DNA from: Icerya purchasi
Taxonomy: Eukaryota > Arthropoda > Insecta > Hemiptera > Monophlebidae
Reading direction: 5' to 3'
Length of the DNA: 64,000 nucleotides
Assembly (NCBI GenBank): GCA_039619475.1
Contig: CM077116.1
Span: 369,486,294 to 369,550,293 of the forward strand
This document shows positions 61,541-64,000 of the stretch, piece after piece. The notes below the pieces were generated by a model. It saw nothing but the letters and a program-made list of their open reading frames with translations. It did no database searches and was not told the origin of the DNA. Each line of letters starts with the position of its first letter. Positions within the stretch are counted from its first letter, which is position 1. The translations under genes were made by a program, and so were the position numbers.

Positions 61541-62175
61541 CTTCTTTTCAGTCTGTTCTCCGAGCCGCTTACAGCGAACGAAGCGGCATCTTTTAATTCG
61601 CATTACAACTCCAAAATGAACTCGTACCTCCCAATATGACATCTCTAATAGAGTTCCTAGTAATCATCTATCAAAGCCATCCGCAGAGCCCGGACAGTTG
61701 CAACTCTCTACTAACTAAAATAAAAAACCCGCTTTTCGAACTTTCGCGATCCAATGTATATGTCACATTCTTATGGGTCTCTGGCCATGTTGGGGCTCCT
61801 GGTAATGATCGGGTTGACTTGGCTATTAAGGAAACTCTATCTAGCCCAATTTCCCGTTAAACGCTGTACTGCCTCGATTTTTTTTTTTTTTTTTTACTTT
61901 TTTATTGGGCTTGTCAGCTACGGACGATTACCCATCAAGAAGGAAGAACGTAGGACAAAAGGAAACTGAGGACACTGTCTTTCTAATGCACTTTTCTGAA
62001 GAGTGGAGCAACCTGTTGTCAGAACAAACGACTTGACTTAGGTCTATAAAGTCAAACACCGACCCATAGTGGCCGCCGTTCTCCCTACCTCACATAGGGA
62101 TTTCTCGATTCTGTCGAGACTGCGCCTGGGGCATACTGCACTGTCACACAACTACGTCTTTAAAGGAGTACTTCC
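61541..62175 (+). pseudogene. RNase H-bearing LINE, 3' fragment
   Basis: The plus-strand frame 61636-61860 contains FLWVSGHVGAPGNDRVDLA (bases 61770-61826), the WVxxHVGIxGNExVD motif of retrotransposon RNase H; the preceding SVFSEPLT segment near 61552 may be the AEL-type block. A poly-T run at 61880-61896 and about 90 bases of unrelated sequence then interrupt it. The C-terminal SRLRLGHTALSHNYVF block resumes at about 62110-62160. The interruption looks like a small minus-strand retroposon (poly-A with AATAAA), similar to 29246-29300. RT and endonuclease are absent. It may be of a different I-related subfamily from the 46-kb copy. Confidence 0.7.
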
Positions 62176-63170
62176 CCGACAGTAAGTTGACAAGCATACA
62201 TACATACACACAACAGTAGCATAAACAACCAATCGTAGCGATCATTTAATAAACCAGGTACTCTCTGCTTTGGCCAAGTGACCATGCGCTTGTACATTTA
62301 TTTATTTTATCTTGGCAAAAGTATTCTTATATACTATTAGACTCGAACTTTGTCATACTTTAGCGTTTATGCCGTGACACAATTAATTACTGTTACAGCG
62401 TCATCAGGTGACATAAAGAGTACCACAACTAGCTGGTTGGTATAAGTTTTAACGGTCGTTCCAAGGAGCGACGTAGAGCAACAACAAATAGCGAAATTAT
62501 ATTGCAACGATGCACGGTTGGCTGTAAGATTTAGACTATTTTAGACAGTCGTTTGTAATTTGTCTGCATATGAAAATTTACTCGTTGTATTTTTCTGTTT
62601 CTTTTTTGCTTATATTTTATTCTCCCTAGTACGATATAATCTTAGGTAAAACAATTTAAAATTATTTGCGAACTGGGCCAAGTAAAAGTTTTGAAGTGTA
62701 ATTCCATTTTTTCTGTCTTAGACAAGTACCAAATCAAATCAAATCAAATCATATATTTGGAATATGTACAACGGTAATTATATATACTAAGTAATAATTG
62801 GGGGGAAAAACCATAATCTGCCACTGATATATACATACATACATGTATATAAACAAACTCGGCCATTTTTATATTCACATTTCTGTTTATTGGCTATCAT
62901 TTGTCGTGAACCTCAATTTATAAATAACAACTGTATTCTCCTTTTATATCTTTCATCGGTGATTACAAAAATCCTATTAATTAGTTAAGCAAGCAGATCT
63001 TGTAAAAATAATTCTGCACAAATGACAAATTTTTAACTGCTCAGTTTTCAAATTCTGCATAATGTTGTAGCTCCCGACAAATCTTCGTGATTTTTTAAAA
63101 TAATGGAAAATATTAATTAGTTCACTGATTTCTAATTTTTATTTGTTCATGATAAGAGTGTTAATACATA

Positions 63171-63219
<49 letters not shown>

Positions 63220-63373
63220 TATTATTATTGTTTCATTTTGTTATTATTGTTTCATTTTATTCTCGGAATGATCTTTCCGGTATTTATTACAGTTTGTGAT
63301 AATAATCAAGTCAGTGCTGCTTAATTGTTATTATTCTAATCTATATTATTTCGTTCTTATTATTTTTACTGTT
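62176..63373. other. AT-rich stretch with short repeats
   Basis: Four AAATC units lie near 62731-62750, and a (TTA)n tract at about 63175-63229. A minus-strand copy of the ATGGCCGAGTTT end of the (TA)n-terminated repeat lies at about 62822-62870, again next to a TA-rich tract. No gene. Confidence 0.5.
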
Positions 63374-64000
63374 TTATTGGTTTAGGAATTTTCGGACCAT
63401 GTTACATGTATTCAGAATAGCCGCTTTTTGTGCTTTCGTGTGTGCGTATTTTGAAATCTGAAGAATGTTTAATCCTTCTACGAAGGAGTTCATAGTTATT
63501 CCTGTATTTCTTCTATGGTAGTATGTCGAGCATTTTATTTATTATTTGAATATTTAGGTATGTATACTTATTTTCATGCCGGTTTGGAAGACTCTCTCTT
63601 CTAGTGGGATTTGTTCCATTCGATTTTATTATATAGGTTTCTAAAGTTTCTTGTAGCTTTCCTTCTATGCTACTGATCTCTTCTACTGCTATTATTATTC
63701 TTTGATCTGTTGGTTTATCATCTGTTAATTTCATTTCGTTCGTTGATTTATTATTTGCTTTTAAAATTTGGTGTTTATCTTTTTCATTTAGCTTAGTTAA
63801 CTGTTTTGATACATTTTCTTTTATTGTTTTTCTTTCCAGAACTGTTAACCGGTTATTGTTTATAATAAATCATTTTTGATCTGCCAATCTTTGTTCGGTG
63901 ACATTTAAATATTCTGGATATTTTTCTTGAAACATTTTTAGAAGTTGTTCCCGATTTAACGGGATTATCTTTCTATTTTTGTAATGTGATAGTAGCACCA
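63374..64000 (-). pseudogene. Retrotransposon-type ORF fragment, cut by window edge
   Basis: On the minus strand the frame enters from beyond 64000 with REQLLKMFQEKYPEYLNVTEQRLADQ (key words MFQEKYPEYLNVT and RLADQ). It meets a TGA near 63868 where an arginine would be expected, continues RLTVLERKTIKE and the acidic region of the 73-residue frame at 63513-63734, shifts frame near 63515, and ends EGLNILQISKYAHTKAQK and MVRKFLNQ with a stop at 63374. The QRLADQ-x2-IIxNNxL pattern recalls the N-terminal domain found in a group of arthropod and nematode retrotransposon proteins, but I cannot name the family with certainty. No RT is visible downstream. Confidence 0.5.

Noticed and set aside
1..64000. 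CRISPR arrays, bacterial operons, phage or plasmid modules, rRNA genes
   Set aside because: No regularly spaced repeats with unique spacers, no ribosome-binding-site-led gene clusters and no rRNA-like sequence; the content is eukaryotic repeat DNA throughout.
1..64000. Telomeric TTAGG arrays that might be the target of the R1-group element
   Set aside because: No TTAGG tandem array was seen anywhere in the window.

Overview
The window looks like nuclear DNA of an arthropod, most likely an insect. It is AT-rich, full of (TA)n, (ATT)n, (CA)n and (GA)n microsatellites, has no operon-like gene packing, and is loaded with transposable elements typical of insects: R1-, Jockey-, I- and RTE-type non-LTR retrotransposons, a mariner relic and short DNA transposons with terminal inverted repeats (TIRs). 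I found no host gene, rRNA gene, functional tRNA gene or CRISPR array that I can defend. Every long or recognisable reading frame belongs to a retroelement, and nearly all are broken by stops or frameshifts. Species and gene neighbourhood cannot be told from the sequence alone.

Layout. 1-5.0 kb: AT-rich non-coding DNA with a large foldback palindrome near 4.28 kb. 5.0-9.7 kb: a nearly full-length R1-group element (ORF1 with a zinc knuckle; ORF2 with endonuclease, reverse transcriptase (RT) and a C-terminal Cys-His motif) and an AAAT/poly-A tail, followed by a 114-bp hairpin. 9.9-13.2 kb: non-coding. 13.2-14.7 kb: a 617-bp TIR element and the 3' end of an I-group element with poly-A tail. 14.7-17.9 kb: non-coding, including a GATA-site-bearing GC-richer patch. 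17.9-21.4 kb: an RTE-type 3' fragment, a hAT-like miniature element inside a TA repeat, and an I-group copy with an internal deletion. 21.4-27.2 kb: mostly featureless, with a LINE linker fragment and one copy of a (TA)n-terminated repeat. 27.2-34.7 kb: a minus-strand I-group copy, an internally deleted mariner, a tRNA-like segment, and two LINE fragments arranged head to head, the larger being a well-preserved Jockey-type RT. 36.3-43.8 kb: a dispersed repeat pair, the (TA)n-terminated repeat family, a long minus-strand I-group relic, and a 307-bp hAT-type element with a perfect 8-bp target duplication. 46.1-49.1 kb: I-group and Jockey-like relics. 49.1-52.4 kb: non-coding with a GC-richer stretch. 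52.5-55.7 kb: another TIR element, an I-group 3' relic and an RTE relic. 58.3-58.6 kb: a Jockey C-terminal stub. 59-60.5 kb: a non-coding block with possible regulatory character. 61.5-62.2 kb: an RNase H-bearing LINE relic. 63.4-64 kb: a retrotransposon-type frame running off the window edge.

At least seven fragments of what appears to be one old I-group lineage lie scattered in both orientations, so much of this window was built by repeated insertion and decay of a few LINE families. The younger insertions (R1-like at 5-9.7 kb, Jockey-like at 32-34.7 kb) are far less damaged. I saw no cooperative multi-gene system. The most unusual structures are the two long inverted repeats, the (TA)n-terminated repeat family and the non-autonomous elements whose ends could be defined by eye.
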